Part shown: piece after piece, positions 48,327-60,429 of the stretch
Layout: every line of letters starts with the position of its first letter
Position numbering within the stretch: position 1 is the stretch's first letter
Assembly (NCBI GenBank): GCA_001600055.1
Contig: BCIV01000006.1
Span: forward strand, 372,001-436,000
Length of the DNA: 64,000 bases
DNA from: Filobasidium wieringae
Taxonomy: Eukaryota > Basidiomycota > Tremellomycetes > Filobasidiales > Filobasidiaceae
Reading direction: 5' to 3'
Program-made: the position numbers and the translations under genes
Notes under the pieces: model-generated
The model's database searches: none
Seen by the model: the letters and a program-made list of their open reading frames with translations, nothing else
Told to the model about the DNA's origin: nothing

Positions 48327-49315
48327 ATGGACACTCCTACGATATCCCTGCAAACCTCTGGTGCGGTCAGTTCTAGATTCGTCACTCAAGATGAACTTGA
48401 CGATGCGAAGAAGCGAAAGGAGGACGAATGGAAAGCAGCCTATGCTAGGTCAGTTACGGCGCTCTCCTTGATCTAAACAGGCTGTTCAATCCGGACATGT
48501 TGATAGGATCGGAGAGGAAGCTCCTCCCATGCCTCAGGAAGAGAATTACGATCCTCGCTCGTTGTTCGAGGTGAATAGAACGATACGCTCCGAAACTCTC
48601 CCGTATCCTTGCTAAAGCTCATTCCGATACTCAGAAACTGAGCGCACAAAAGGAGATCAAGAGAGAGGAATGGGACGATAAGATGAAGATGTCCAATCAA
48701 TGGCGTGGGCTGGAAGCGGACGAGGTAGCTTTTCTGAGAGACGTTGCGGATGAGCAACGGGCAAAGGAGCGATCTATCAAGGAGAAGGACATGGAGGAGC
48801 TGATGGCATTCAAGTGAGTTTCGTGTTCACCTTGGCCCTTACTATGAGCAGGATCTGATCAGGACGTACGTCTCGCTTATAGGATGAGACAGGTACAAGC
48901 TCAAAACGCTCTTCCTGGGCCCTCGACATCGCCAGTCCCCTCCGTCCCGCTCGAGAAGCCAGCACCTACCGCGAAAGCTACCCCTGCTAAAAAAGGAGTG
49001 AAGGGTATGCTGAAAGGTCTAGTAGTGAAGAAGAAAGATCCAAATCCACCCAAATCGCCGGTCTTACCGGTACCAGAATCGAAACAGGAAGAACCCCCAT
49101 TGAAATCTACTTCACCGGTCACGACTGCCCAACAATCGCCCTCGACGATACCTAAAACAGTATCGCCTTTGCCTCATACAACAACGAACGCTACGACCGG
49201 GTCGGACGCAGCCAAGCGGAAACACCTGAGTCTCGCAAACGATTATGGGGATAGCAGCGACGAGGAGTCTCCTTCAGATGACGAAGGTGAAACTAAAAAG
49301 CAAAAGACGGGTTGA
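48327..49315 (+). CDS. NIP30/FAM192A (PIP30)-family protein
   Basis: Exons 48327-48448, 48507-48570, 48635-48813 and 48883-49315 give 265 residues. The N-terminal ~120 residues match the NIP30 domain: SRFVTQDELDDAKKRKEDEW, then PQEENYDPRSLFEKLSAQKE and NQWRGLEADEVAFLRDVADE. The rest is Lys/Pro/Ser-rich and ends in an acidic stretch (SSDEESPSDDEGE). The animal homologue binds the PA28-gamma proteasome activator in the nucleus. Fungi lack a clear PA28-gamma in many lineages, so the partner here is uncertain. The start at 48327 is the first ATG opening directly on the domain. Confidence 0.8.
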
Positions 49316-49405
49316 CCGGTACCGTTGGACTAACTGACGATCTTATCGGAACAACCATGTATACCTGATGACGGACATTCTCTTACAATACCTTGATGTG
49401 ACTAT

Positions 49406-50237
49406 TTACAACTTTGGTTGAGGGTTTTTGGCAACCTTGCTATGTGTTCCTGAAGCTATGAGCTTGCCGGTATCCGCATCTGTGATCTGTAAGGGTATCA
49501 AAGGAGGTCAGGCATGAATCATGGATCATTAAAGGCTTCAACTAACCTCGCAGCGCATGTTGGCAATGGCTCTGCCTACATTGAGAGTCTCGGATTTGAT
49601 GCAGAGTTTGGTACCGCTGGTAATCGCATGAAGTCTGGCATTAGCGTTTGAAACTTATAACAGGACTTATGAGAGACTGACAGAGGTGCAGGTGCATGAT
49701 AAATAATGTTCATGTTCTGGCTAAGACCTCCCAATCCAGCCCAGAAATCGTTCGTACTAAGAGCCATAAGCGGTAAGGAGGTGCAACTATAATCCAGGAG
49801 AATTAGTCAGACTGGTCATCATACGTTCCATGAAAGGGACTTGCATGTCAACAAGATAGGCTGTTGCTGCCCCATGTAGCACTCCGACAGGGTTCTGGAT
49901 ATATCGAATTGATTCTGTCAAGATCGTTATTCTGATAAACAAAGCTCAATAGCTTACGAGCCAATCTATACATAATCCCCGATAAGCATACAGTCTGGGC
50001 AATATAGATCAAGGCGCTGCTTTACTCACCCTCTCTCACAGTCGCATGAACTATCACTGTAGCTTTTCGCCTAGGCTTAGCAGCATTCGAACTTCCAGGC
50101 TCATCTTGTAGGTCCATGCTCGTGAATTGCAAGTGATCCCAAATGTTCTTGCCAAACTGATTAGACCGTGTAGAGTGTTCCCGCAATGCGGTCTCCACTC
50201 TGTCTTCGAAAAACTTGGTGGTAGCTTTATCAGGCAT
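49406..50237 (-). CDS. Hotdog-fold acyl-CoA thioesterase, ACOT13/PaaI-like
   Basis: Exons 50030-50237, 49845-49914, 49682-49786, 49547-49634 and 49406-49486 give 183 residues. The hotdog signature reads NPVGVLHGAATAYLVD (HG at 83-84 at the start of the central helix), then GGLSQNMNIIYHAPAP, KSETLNVGRAIANMRCEI and ASGTHSK strands. This order is that of small thioesterases of the ACOT13/PaaI family, which hydrolyse acyl-CoA to free acid and CoA. Cellular location cannot be read with confidence; no clear mitochondrial presequence is seen. Intron 2 (49787-49844) starts with GCAAGT (GC-AG intron). The ATG at 50237 was preferred over an upstream TTG-led extension. Confidence 0.82.
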
Positions 50238-50520
50238 TTTGGCCAATCTGTGTTGAATCAACGAACGCCAGGTGGAAGAGCCACGAGGAGTTGTTATCGA
50301 TTGAAGTATCTCTCACAAAACATTCAGGTTCGCGACATGCTGTTAGACAATACCCGAACACCCGGCAATCGCGCCAGAGAATAAGCGGGACATGAGATTT
50401 ATGGATCATGTACAGACAGCAGAACAATTACGGTCGGACTATGGTATATGATGATGAAATGCAGCAGCAACAGGAACAATGAAATACATGCGGAAAATTA
50501 ATAGGAAACCATCAAACCAT

Positions 50521-53500
50521 CTAGTTGTTTTGCTGAGTGTAAATGAAATGAAGAGTATCGAGCATTTTACTGGAACTCCAAGCTTGGGTTTCACAACTGT
50601 CGTCTGTGTAGGTGGCAAGAAAAGGGCCATCAGTGATGTGAACGAATCGATGATCGATCTAGCACTTACAGCAGTAAGCGCCGTGATCGTTCTGCAGCTC
50701 CGGAAGACCACGCCATTTATCGGTAGTGATGTATTTACGATGGTTCAGCATCCACTCGGAGATGTGGTGAAGAGTCAATTGGGGGTTCTATGATGCGTAG
50801 TCGTGCTCAGTCTCCTGTTCCGGGAAAAAACCAAGCTTCTCTACTTACGGCCTTTCCATCGCCGGCGATCTGATCAAAGTGCAACCAGGCCATGGCGAAG
50901 TCACCGGAAGGCCATAACCACTGAGGTCCCTGGTGGTAGTTCCATCCCTTCGCAACGGACTGATCGTCCGAATCGTTCGAGTTGTGGTAGTCTCCTCGGT
51001 AGGCGGAGTCGGCTGGGTCAAGAGTTCGCATACCGAGAGGTCCCTTGAGGTGCTTGTCAGCCAATCTCAACGCGATCATAGCCTTTTCTGGCGAGAAGAG
51101 CTCGGGAGCGTTGTTCATGGCAATGGGGAAGTTCGAACGGAACTACAAGAGGAGAAAGATGATGTGTCAGCATTCGCCTCGCGGTGACACAAAGATCTCG
51201 GCCATCGTGACCCACCTGGTAGTCGGCCCACTCTCTGTCCTTGGGTGTACCGTAGACGTCCTTGTAGATACCCCTTCGGTTTACCATAGATGGGTTGATA
51301 TCAAACTTCGAGTCCTCGCTAGGATCCTCAGGAACCCAGTAACATCTCTCAAAGTTGTCTTGGAGCAAATCAGACCATTCCTGGTAAGTGATGGTCTTCT
51401 TCTTTCCGTCAATAGTCACATCGACACCCTTGAAGGGGAATTGACCCTTCTTGACGAGCTCGGCGACCCAAGTCAGAGTACTCTTCAACAACCCGGTGAT
51501 TTCAATAGGAGCTCCGTCTCGGGGAGTAGCAGGAAGTCCCTTGTTACCCGCCTTGTCGGAAGATCCCATCTTATCTTGCCACGTCCCGCAATTATATCTG
51601 TTACCACCGAAGATGATACCGGTCTTCCAGTCGACCCAGATCTTCTGGTTGAAACCTTCATCCTTCATATCCATGTCAAGATTAGGTCCAGCGTTGTATT
51701 CCCGGAACTCGATACCTTCAGCATGACGTTGGAGGATCTCCTGGACCAGCTCGGCGACAGTGCTCGAGTAAGCGTAAGCTCGCTCGTCATCCCACGCGAC
51801 CCAGGAATCGTCAGCAGGGAACCTTCGCTTGACGCTATCCTTGAGGATAGCAACACCGTTGGGGCACATCTTGCTGTAATCCTGGATGTTCTGACAGAAC
51901 CACCAAGGACCGTCTCGACAGTTGTATCGAGGGTTTCGGCAGGAGTCGAGCAGGTTGGGAATCAAACCGTGCTTCAAGGTAGATCCGAAAGCGAGGATGT
52001 GATCCCGAGCAGCCTCGAAGTTACCGGTAGTCAAGAACAATCCTCGAAGGGAGATGAAGACGTCACGTCCCCAACATCTGGCCCATCCAGCAGCGAAGTG
52101 GGGTAATCCAGCAGCCAAAGAGGGAACAGGTTTCGATGGGTCGATGGACGCAGTATTGACCTGGCCATACATTTGGATAGCGCACAAGGCCAGGTCGTGG
52201 GTAAAGGAGGTTCCGGATGAAATGAAGTCGGAGCACTGTTCGACGACGGATCGACGAGCCGCCTTGTAGGCCTCGAAGACGACCATAGCGAAGTACTTAG
52301 GCCTCAAGAAGGGGGCGACATCCTTCTTGATCAAGTCGAAACGTTCCTTCAACCACTGAGCTGGTTTGGCAAGTCCTGGGAAGGTCGCGGCCTGTTTCTC
52401 CAATCGATCGACAATATAACCCATAGCCCACGAACCTTGTCGCAGATGGGCACAAAGGGGATGTCCAAGATCATTGTGCTCCATGACGTGACGAAGAGGA
52501 TGCATCCAACCCTCAAGACCACAGTAAACAAGAGGGCCAAGATCAGGCACGTCGTAGACTCCATCGCCCCCAGTTGCGTCCTTCTCCTCACCATCGGCTC
52601 GGTGGAGAACGATGTTGAGCTCTACTCGAGACAGATCAGCAAACGCCTCGATAGCCCCCTCGATGATGGTTGTATCGAGGTCTTCGCCGATGTTGCCAGT
52701 CATCTCAGTCTGGAATAGCAAGATCGAGCCAGGCTCGAATTGATCCGGTACGACGACCTCGGAATAGTTACCGTTCTCGTCGCTGCCTGTTCGAATATCA
52801 CAGCCTTGGACCTCGATCAACTCTGAAGGAATACTCTTGAAAGTCTTGTCGCTCTCCTTGTACTGGTCATAATGAGTCTTGAGAGTAGCTCCACACAAGA
52901 AGTTGACTTTCTGTTGGCTCAGCTTGAATGGTGCGATATCACCTCGTCCACTAGCTCCCTTGTTGAAAGCGGTGTGGGCTACCAGCAAGTAACCCTTGTG
53001 AGTCGATGGGTGGACACGGTGCATGACGATGTAATCGTTCTCCTGGTGAACATGTCCCTCGACGTACCCTCCCGAAGCCAGTTCACGGTGCAAGTTGTTC
53101 AAAACTCGCTTGACTTTTCCGATACCGTTTTCCTCCTTGGCCGAGCTTATCTCATACATCCTAGTGTCAGAGACTAGGTTCAAGAGCTTAGGGTAAAGAT
53201 CGTCAAATCCTTTGGTTGATCCGATCGCAGCCGAAGTGAAAGTGACAAGCGCTCCTGCAGCAAGAGCGTCTTCTGGCGTCCTCTTGTCAAGAGGAGTCTC
53301 GTTGTCGTGAGTCACGTCGTAGAAGAAAGCGTGAGGCTTAGACCCAGCCAAAGGCGTAACGTTGGCCTGACGGACAGCACCTTTACCAACGGGGGAGATA
53401 AGGTCCTCCTTGCTTGAAAGACAGGCAGCAGCCATGGAGCCGATAGCCTTCGTCACACCAAACTCGTATAGCAACCCAGAGAATTCTTTAGGATTGTTTC

Positions 53501-55779
53501 CATTGTACGCCTCCCTTACCAAACTGTTGATTCCAATCTGAGAAACGAATTTCAGATCCATCTCTGAACTTCCAGTGAACAGTTCAGCCATGACGTAGAG
53601 GTTGGGGTTAACAGCTCTGGCAGCATCAATCATGTGCACACCGACCGCCAGCGGAGTGGAGTGGCAGTTGTCCAACCTGAACCCATCGAACAACTCGGCA
53701 AGAAGCTCACAGTAAGAGGTGATGTGATCCCACAACCAAGGGTTGTCCTCCTTGCTCTTTCCGTATCGAAGCTTGACACAGTCTCCCCAAGCGATGACTT
53801 CACGACGGACATAAGCCTTGCCTGGGTACTCGGCGAAATTGCTAAGAGGATCGGCAGCCCAGATCCAACCGTTGTTGGCCAATGAAAGCGCTTCCTTGGG
53901 GAACTTCGACGCTTTAGACGACTCGGGAACATGGGTGAAGTAGTTTTCGATAAGAGGGGAATCTTCGGAAATTTCTCCTAATCTGGGTCCGTGCTCGTCC
54001 AATCGAGTGTACTTAAGACGGTCGATGATGTTCGCTTGAGCGGCCTTGGCATCGTCGTTGGCTTCGCTGTACAAATCGACGTTGATGATGTCACAGAGCC
54101 TTCCCCAAGTCTCCGATACATCGCTACCCGATCGAGCAGCAATGGCAAATCCGGCAGCAATGGCAGGATCCGACTTGGTAACGAATCGACCAGCGTAAGA
54201 CCGGTAGCCCTTAAGGATCTGGTTCTTTTTCAAGACCTCTACCAGCTCTCCATCGTTCTTACCAGACAGATCCTCGCCGTCCCAAGTTTTGGGAGAAGCA
54301 GATCCCACCGCCTTCTTCTCCGCCTCGACGTCTACAACGTAGAACTGCCAAAGCTTGAGGTCCTCGATGGTGCTTTTTACTGCTTGCGATATTCTGTCGA
54401 GATCGGACTGCGAGTTGAGAGTGGTGGGTAGTCCTTGGGAGGCGAGTTTGCCTGACAATTTGATCATAGCCGTATCGAGCTCCCAGGCAGGAGTCAGATG
54501 GGGCGAGTTTGCGGGTGAGAAACCTGAAGAACGATCCTGTCAGCTCTATATCATCTTGAATGGAAGGGGAGCGAGTCAGAATCGAAACTTACCTGATTCA
54601 GGGTGATCCTCCAACCAGGGCGAATTGTTCGCAGTGTGGTTCAAGACCACATCGGTCAAGCTTCCCAATCCAAACTTCTCTTTGGCAGTAGTCAAGACAT
54701 CCCTAAGCTGGTCAATGCCACCATCCCCGGAGGTGTCCTTTCCTCCTTTGAGAAGCGCGTTATCGATAGTCATCTGATCGTAGATAGAATAAGGACTTCC
54801 AGAAGAACCTCGGGATTGTAAAGGAGTGTAATGAATGAAGTTGTACCCCCTTCGAGAAGCTTCTTCGTAGTATGCATTCCAACCTTCCATAGGTCCCTGC
54901 CATTTGGCGATGATGGAAAGCATCGCAATAGAATCTAATCCCAGGTTTTCTGTCTTTCCGTTTCCCTCAACTTTGGCGAGTTCCAAATCGTTGAGAATAG
55001 CATTGGGGGTGTTGATAAGGGAATCGGATTGGAACAGAGAAGTTCGGGTGGGGAGGGTAATGATGGGATCAACGTTGAAGTATCCTTTTCGGCTCCGGAC
55101 TCGTTTGGAGGAAGATCCAGCACTGAAGGTTTCGTCGTACTCGATAAAGTAGCAGAAAGCTCCTGGCGCCGAGATGGGAAGGTCTACCTTGATAGGCCTG
55201 GCAAGACGGAAGTTGGTATGTCATCAACGACTTTGATTCGAGAATACACTCACTTGCTGACATCGCCGGGTAACTTTCGCTCCTTCCATACTCCTCGCTC
55301 GAAAGCGCCGCCATCGATAGGGAAATCAGACTTCAGTACTCCGTTACGAGTACCGACTGATCCGGGTTGCAACGAGATTCTCAAGATGTAAGGGGTAGTA
55401 GGGGGAGGTAACCGGATGTACTAACGGCATGTAAGGTATTTGTCAGTCCTACCGATTCGATTCCGGATAGAATAGGTATCGAACTCACACTCCTGGCCTG
55501 GTTGGGACCACCATCGTCCTCCAAGATCAACTCCCAAACCTGAACCTCGCCTTGATTCCCAGTCTCCGACCCGAAAAAGGCAATAGCCTCATCCGCTGGA
55601 GTCCTAGGGGTCCTAGGTGTAGCTCTGTTCGACGATTCCGAAGCCTCCTTGGTAGAGAAAGGCTTGGGAAGGGAAATCTCGCTTGGTCGATTGGAGGTCT
55701 TTTCTTCCGACGAGGTGGACGAGATGGTGGGGAGAGCGTTGGAGACCGCTTGAGCTGCTTTCTTGAAGACACCTGCCAT
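50521..55779 (-). CDS. GDB1: Glycogen debranching enzyme
   Basis: Seven exons (55489-55779, 55254-55420, 54593-55197, 51216-54523, 50849-51142, 50670-50787, 50521-50603) give 1621 residues. After an ~85-residue Ser/Lys-rich start come the GH13-like glucanotransferase landmarks [19 protein letters not shown] and [14 protein letters not shown], with the likely nucleophile Asp639. The C-terminal alpha-1,6-glucosidase (GH133) part follows, including [33 protein letters not shown] and a C-terminus [15 protein letters not shown]. One polypeptide carries both steps of removing glycogen branches. It is about 85 residues longer than yeast Gdb1, mainly at the N-terminus. A textbook TATA box lies ~100 nt upstream. 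Confidence 0.95.
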
Positions 55780-56439
55780 GTTGTCGATTATGTTCTTTCA
55801 ATGAGCGTAATTAAGTGTGGTAGTAGTGGATGTGCGAGCAGATTACGAGCAGGAGTTGTTGTGTGTATGCGAGTTCCCCCTTTATATAGAGAGAGATCGA
55901 GCAAAGGAAGGGGTAAGAGGTAGATGTTGAACGTGAGAAACGCCCTTTGAGAAAACGGGTTGAGTGTAGGTGTGGGTTGTGAGAGGATCAGAGAGACAGG
56001 ACAGAGAGCAAAGATCCTATCAAGTAGCAGAGTATTCAACTACGATGACCCTTTCCCCCTTCTTTACATTTCCTCACCCTCTACGTTGTCGTTGGGTCCC
56101 GCGGAGTCCATGCTCGCTAAAAGTCACGCCAACGACGAATGTGGCGTTTCTCTACCCGTCATCAAACCGCAACAGGTCATCCACCGTACGTTCGGCGATC
56201 AGCCATGTCAATACCATTAGATCGCGGGAATCCACCAAGACCTGGCGATATGGACGCAGACAAGACGATCGTAATTAGAGAAAGAATGTGTATGATCATG
56301 GTATTATCACAAGTAATTGTTATTCTTGCTAGCCGTCTCTCGACAAAGCGTTGTATCGTAAACTAAGTATCCAAAGGAGGCAGGGAATCTATTCTCCCAA
56401 CCTCGTCTCCACTGTCCCATAAGAAACCTCCAATCCACC
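55780..56439. other. Spacer between GDB1 start and OLE1 stop
   Basis: This 660-nt stretch contains the GDB1 promoter (TATA near 55881) and the OLE1 3' flank. No other gene or repeat was seen. Confidence 0.5.
55881..55888 (-). promoter_or_regulatory. GDB1: TATA box of GDB1
   Basis: On the minus strand this reads TATATAAA followed by a run of G, about 102 nt upstream of the ATG at 55779. It is the best TATA match in the window and fits a stress- or starvation-regulated metabolic gene. Confidence 0.65.
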
Positions 56440-58395
56440 TCAAGCGGCAGCCGCTACCAGCGGGGCAACATCCCCAATCTGATCGGCCCTCGTCATATCC
56501 TCCAAACTGCTAGCGGAACCGGCCGTCGTTCTCCTCAACCTAGGACCGCTCTTGACAATCTTGAAAGTCTCGGATGGTGGGATGGCCAAGGTGAACTTGT
56601 CCGGTACGTAACATCCAGGCTGGTACTTGGGAGCTTCCTTCTTAGGAAGCTCAGCAAGGAAGTCAATCTCGTCGATGTCACCACCGTGAGAAGAAAGTCG
56701 AGAAGAGGAAGCGAGGGACGCAATGTCGTCGGTTGACGAAGCAGCGGAAGATCCAGACAAAGACCTGGTCCTGACCCTCTGCTTCAAGTGCTCAACCTCC
56801 ATTCCTCCCTCCAAACATCCCACACGCATCATAGCCAAAAGGTTCTGAGCGGCATGGGAATGGTCGTAAACTCCTCCGTAGAAAGCGGTCGTGGCGTCCT
56901 TTCCGATGAACCTCTTGAGCGCGTGTTGTCCACCTGGGTGATCATCCATGAAAGATGAACAGTCGTGGATGAAACCGTGAACGGCGATAAGAGCTCTGGT
57001 CTTGGACTCCTCGACAAAGTCTTCCCAAGAAACGACAGGCAAGTGGTTGGAATCCGTAGGCCACTCGATCTTCTCTCCCTTCTCGGCAAGACGTTGCAAC
57101 TGCATGGTGTAGATTCCCTTCTGGATCTCGTTGTCAGGGAACTTCTTCAAGTGAGAGGCAAGACCCAGCATCTGCATGGTTCCGATGAACCACTTGGTAG
57201 GGTCATACTGGTTCCACTTGATGGCGTTCCTGTAGTCCATGGGGAATTGGTCTGTCAAATGGAGCGAGAAACGATCGGCGACTGTTTCGGGTGGAACAAT
57301 GATCTTTATAAACGTACGGTGGAAGTTGTGGTATCCCTCTCCGATAGTAACCAAAGCAGTGATGAAGTGGTCCCTAGGAGTGTGCTTGGAGTCGAAAGTG
57401 TGCTCTCCCAACCAATGCGCAAGCGAGTTGACGCAGAAGGTAGACTGGTGGGACAAGTACTGTCAATACAATCATCTGAAAACTAGAGCAGAACCTCGTG
57501 AAACTCACGTGGTGAACAAACAACAACCTAGCAGCTCCAGCAAAGAAGAATCCTCCCCTCCAGTCACCCCAGCCGAGTCCGGCAACGGCCATAGGAAAAA
57601 CGAGTCCCATAACAAGCAACAAACTCAAGTAGTTGTTGTGCTGCCACCTGACGACCTTGTTCCTGGTCAAGTCAGAGATATCGGCAACTCCAATCTTGGT
57701 ACGAGGCTTGAAGATCATCCAACCGACATGAGCCCACCAGAACCCCTCGTGAGCCGAGTATGGGTCAAGGTTGGTGTCAGTGTAACGGTGGTGAGCTCGG
57801 TGACCACGGGACCACCATTTGATGGATCCCTGGACGGCTCCGGCTCCCGCACAAGCGAGACCGTATTGCAAAGGAAGGGAAGCGGTGTAAGATCGGTGAG
57901 CCCAAAGTCGCTGAAGGTGACGTGGAAGGTTAGTAATGACATTTCGACAGAAGATGGTCTGAGGCTACTTACGTGGTACCCTGCGGTGATTCCCAATCCG
58001 GTAACAAAGTAGTACATCACGGACCATACGGCCGTGGCAGTGTTCCACTTGGTAGTGAGAGCACCGTAGATGGTCAAGGCAGGGGTGATGGTCAAAGCGA
58101 GGAAAGAGACCCATCTGAACGAGGCAAATGATTAGGGATCATGCAAACGCGACGTGGAAGAGAAAAGGACATACTGGATGTTCTTGTGCAAGTTCTTCAA
58201 GGTAACGGGAGGCAACCTCTTCTGAGTCTCGAGCATGTGAGTGACATAGTTCTCAGGGACGTTCAAGTCGGAAGGGATATCCGTTGGCTCGAGCTTCTTG
58301 ACTCCGAGCTTGGTCTCGCTCTTCTCAGACTCGGGAATGGCGATGGGGTTGGAAGGAGCAGGACGGTTGAAGGCGGAGAAGGCAGTGTCGGCCAT
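56440..58395 (-). CDS. OLE1: Acyl-CoA delta-9 desaturase with cytochrome b5 domain
   Basis: Five exons (58175-58395, 57973-58114, 57509-57910, 57318-57459, 56440-57251) give 572 residues. The three histidine boxes are H121-RLWA-H126, H158-RAHH-162 and H299-NF-H302-H303. Membrane segments flank them. A C-terminal cytochrome b5 domain has HGFIHDCSSFMDDHPGGQHA with the heme-binding HPGG at 407-410. The enzyme inserts the first double bond in stearoyl/palmitoyl-CoA in the ER, and the fused b5 delivers electrons. The last intron (57252-57317) is 66 nt, frame-neutral and stop-free, and splits the codon of His303; without splicing 22 residues would break box 3. The first ~50 residues are hydrophilic. 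Confidence 0.94.
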
Positions 58396-59305
58396 CTTGA
58401 ATAGAGAATGTGTACGTGTGTTTTGTGTAAAGTGTCCAGTTGTCGTTCTTCTCAATCGAATGGAAGAAGGCGGTTTATTTCAGTCCGTTAGTTGTGGTGA
58501 TCAAGCGATCAGTCGTTTTTTGTCGTCGGTCAGGTAGGTAAGTGGTAGGAATGCGTTGATGATAGGGAGGAAAGGGGGAGGAGAATGAAAGGTGAGTAGA
58601 AAGGAAGGTGGGCGAGACGATGGGGGGAGGTGGCAACTGCGGTGCTGCTATCTCTTATGAGCGAAGCCCAGGGAAGGGAAGAATCGCTCCACACGGCGAG
58701 AATGAGCGTCACGATGAGAGAAGGATCAGAACGCGCGGATGCAAACTTTTCAATTCCCTAGGCAAATTCGTGAGTTGGGGATGGGGCAGATCACACCGAA
58801 GCACGATCGGATGGGGGAACTCGGTTATTCGGGAGAAATCGTATACATGGGGCTTTATCATTGGGGGAACAGAGCGACGATCGCTGTCGGCTCAGTGGAC
58901 TCTCACGAAAGGCCAGAGCGATCATTTTGGCTACAATCTGCCCTGCCGGATCCTTGATCTACCTTGAAACCCATGCTCATCGTCTCCAACCCATCAATCC
59001 CTGACCTTGAACCACTTCGAATATCCCCAAAGTTCGGATAAACTCGCCGCGAGTGCCGTGATTTCTCACGTGTAAACGCCTTTTCTCGCGTAAGTTACGT
59101 GTTTTGAGTAAGCGATTCATATGGTAGCCGGACCGACCGGGATGACACGGAAATCGTGTCAGCGGAATCATCACGTGATTCAGCTATTCTCCTTGGATGA
59201 CGGGCGTTTCAGGGCGAGTTTCAGGTCGGACTTTTCGCTGCGATCACCCGCCATTTGGGCAATCAAGACCAGATCGCAACCCAAACTCGAACGACGGAAC
59301 TCACA
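58396..59305. other. Spacer upstream of OLE1 and the orphan frame
   Basis: This 910-nt spacer must hold the OLE1 promoter and possibly that of the plus-strand frame at 59306. No recognisable gene, RNA or repeat was seen. Confidence 0.45.
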
Positions 59306-59962
59306 ATGCCTGACAACGACTTTGTTCATTCGTTCCATGCATCTCAGCTATTCCTGTGGGTGTACAATTTGTCTGCCGAAAGGTCGTCATTTCCAGCAAC
59401 CTCCGCCTCTGATAGGTCGCTGATGTTTCCAAAAGAAGTCAACGCACTCAGCAACCACTACCTACACCCACATATACTACGGTCATGTGCACAGGAAGGC
59501 TGTTCGTATTCAGCTAGAGTCATCCTATACCTAAATCTCCCGGAATGGAGCTTGAGTAGCTCACCGGGTGGTCATCCCCGTCAGAATGCTTTGCTTGATC
59601 TAGATTTGCCCGACGTTTGGCTTGACAAGCATGAAGCACTTTTCATGATGTTAGTTGCTGTTGGTACTCGCTTTTCACTTTGTACCTTTTTTAATCAAAC
59701 ATCGAGCAGCGAGCAGGCCTGTGGCTGCAAAATGTTTCCCCTTCAATATACTCTGCACGATTCGACCGAAGCGTACGATTTAGACGAGATATACGATATG
59801 AGGTGGGTATCAAAAAGTATTTGGCCTGTCAGGTCGCGTATCAATCGTCTTCATAGCATTTATAGGCAGGTTACCACAGGAACAGGGTTAAAGGTGCTGG
59901 ATGCACTGTTGCATAACAGCCACAGCGACTACCGAGGGTCGACTAGTCAAGCCAGTCAATGA
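59306..59962 (+). CDS. Intronless orphan frame, 218 residues, unknown function
   Basis: An ATG at 59306 opens a single uninterrupted frame of 218 residues. The track of open codons extends a little upstream, but this is the first ATG in a reasonable context. The product is soluble-looking and mixed in composition, with aromatic-rich stretches (FHASQLFLWVYNLSAE) and a few cysteines (SCAQEGCSYS, ACGCKM). I recognise no domain. In an intron-dense region an unbroken frame of this length in noncoding DNA would be uncommon, which argues for a gene; the lack of introns or a homologue argues for caution. It could be a lineage-specific gene or a remnant. Confidence 0.42.
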   Translation: MPDNDFVHSFHASQLFLWVYNLSAERSSFPATSASDRSLMFPKEVNALSNHYLHPHILRSCAQEGCSYSARVILYLNLPEWSLSSSPGGHPRQNALLDLDLPDVWLDKHEALFMMLVAVGTRFSLCTFFNQTSSSEQACGCKMFPLQYTLHDSTEAYDLDEIYDMRWVSKSIWPVRSRINRLHSIYRQVTTGTGLKVLDALLHNSHSDYRGSTSQASQ

Positions 59963-60429
59963 GATCTACACCCAGCAGCTTGATCCTTTACATTCAATGT
60001 ATGATCGAGTACTGGGTGATCAGCGTAGGCTTCACCTTCACCTTCCCTTTCATGTTACTAGCGTCATCATATCCATTCTTCACTCGCCGTTCACAGCAAT
60101 AGGGGTAGGGACCGAAGACAACGGTTGTCTTCCATCAAATTCAAAATTATGAGGCTGGTGCAATAGGTAAAAAAAATCATTTCTGGCTCGCACCTTTCAA
60201 TGGGCAGAGAAATTAGTGACAATGGTACTGCTCGTGAATGGCTCGTTTCGATTTAGGGCAAAGCTTGGGCCCTTCATTCAGAGGCAAGGCTGATCGATCG
60301 GAATCAAACCAGGACTCCCGTCCTCCCTCCAGATCGACCTAAATGGGTATGACATGTCGTAAATTATACGAACCTATTCCTGGTCATTAAGTGACAATCC
60401 AGTCCTAAACAGGCTCTCGTAGATCGTCA
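59963..60429. other. Convergent spacer
   Basis: This 467-nt stretch lies between the orphan frame (plus) and the 468-residue gene (minus). Nothing further was identified. Confidence 0.45.

Noticed and set aside
51045..52106. Plus-strand open frame of 353 codons
   Set aside because: It is antisense to the GDB1 catalytic exon, whose minus-strand frame has clear glycoside-hydrolase motifs. Codon bias of the real gene leaves the opposite frame open.
57239..58012. Plus-strand frame of 257 codons
   Set aside because: It is antisense to the OLE1 exons and crosses their introns without any splice logic of its own.
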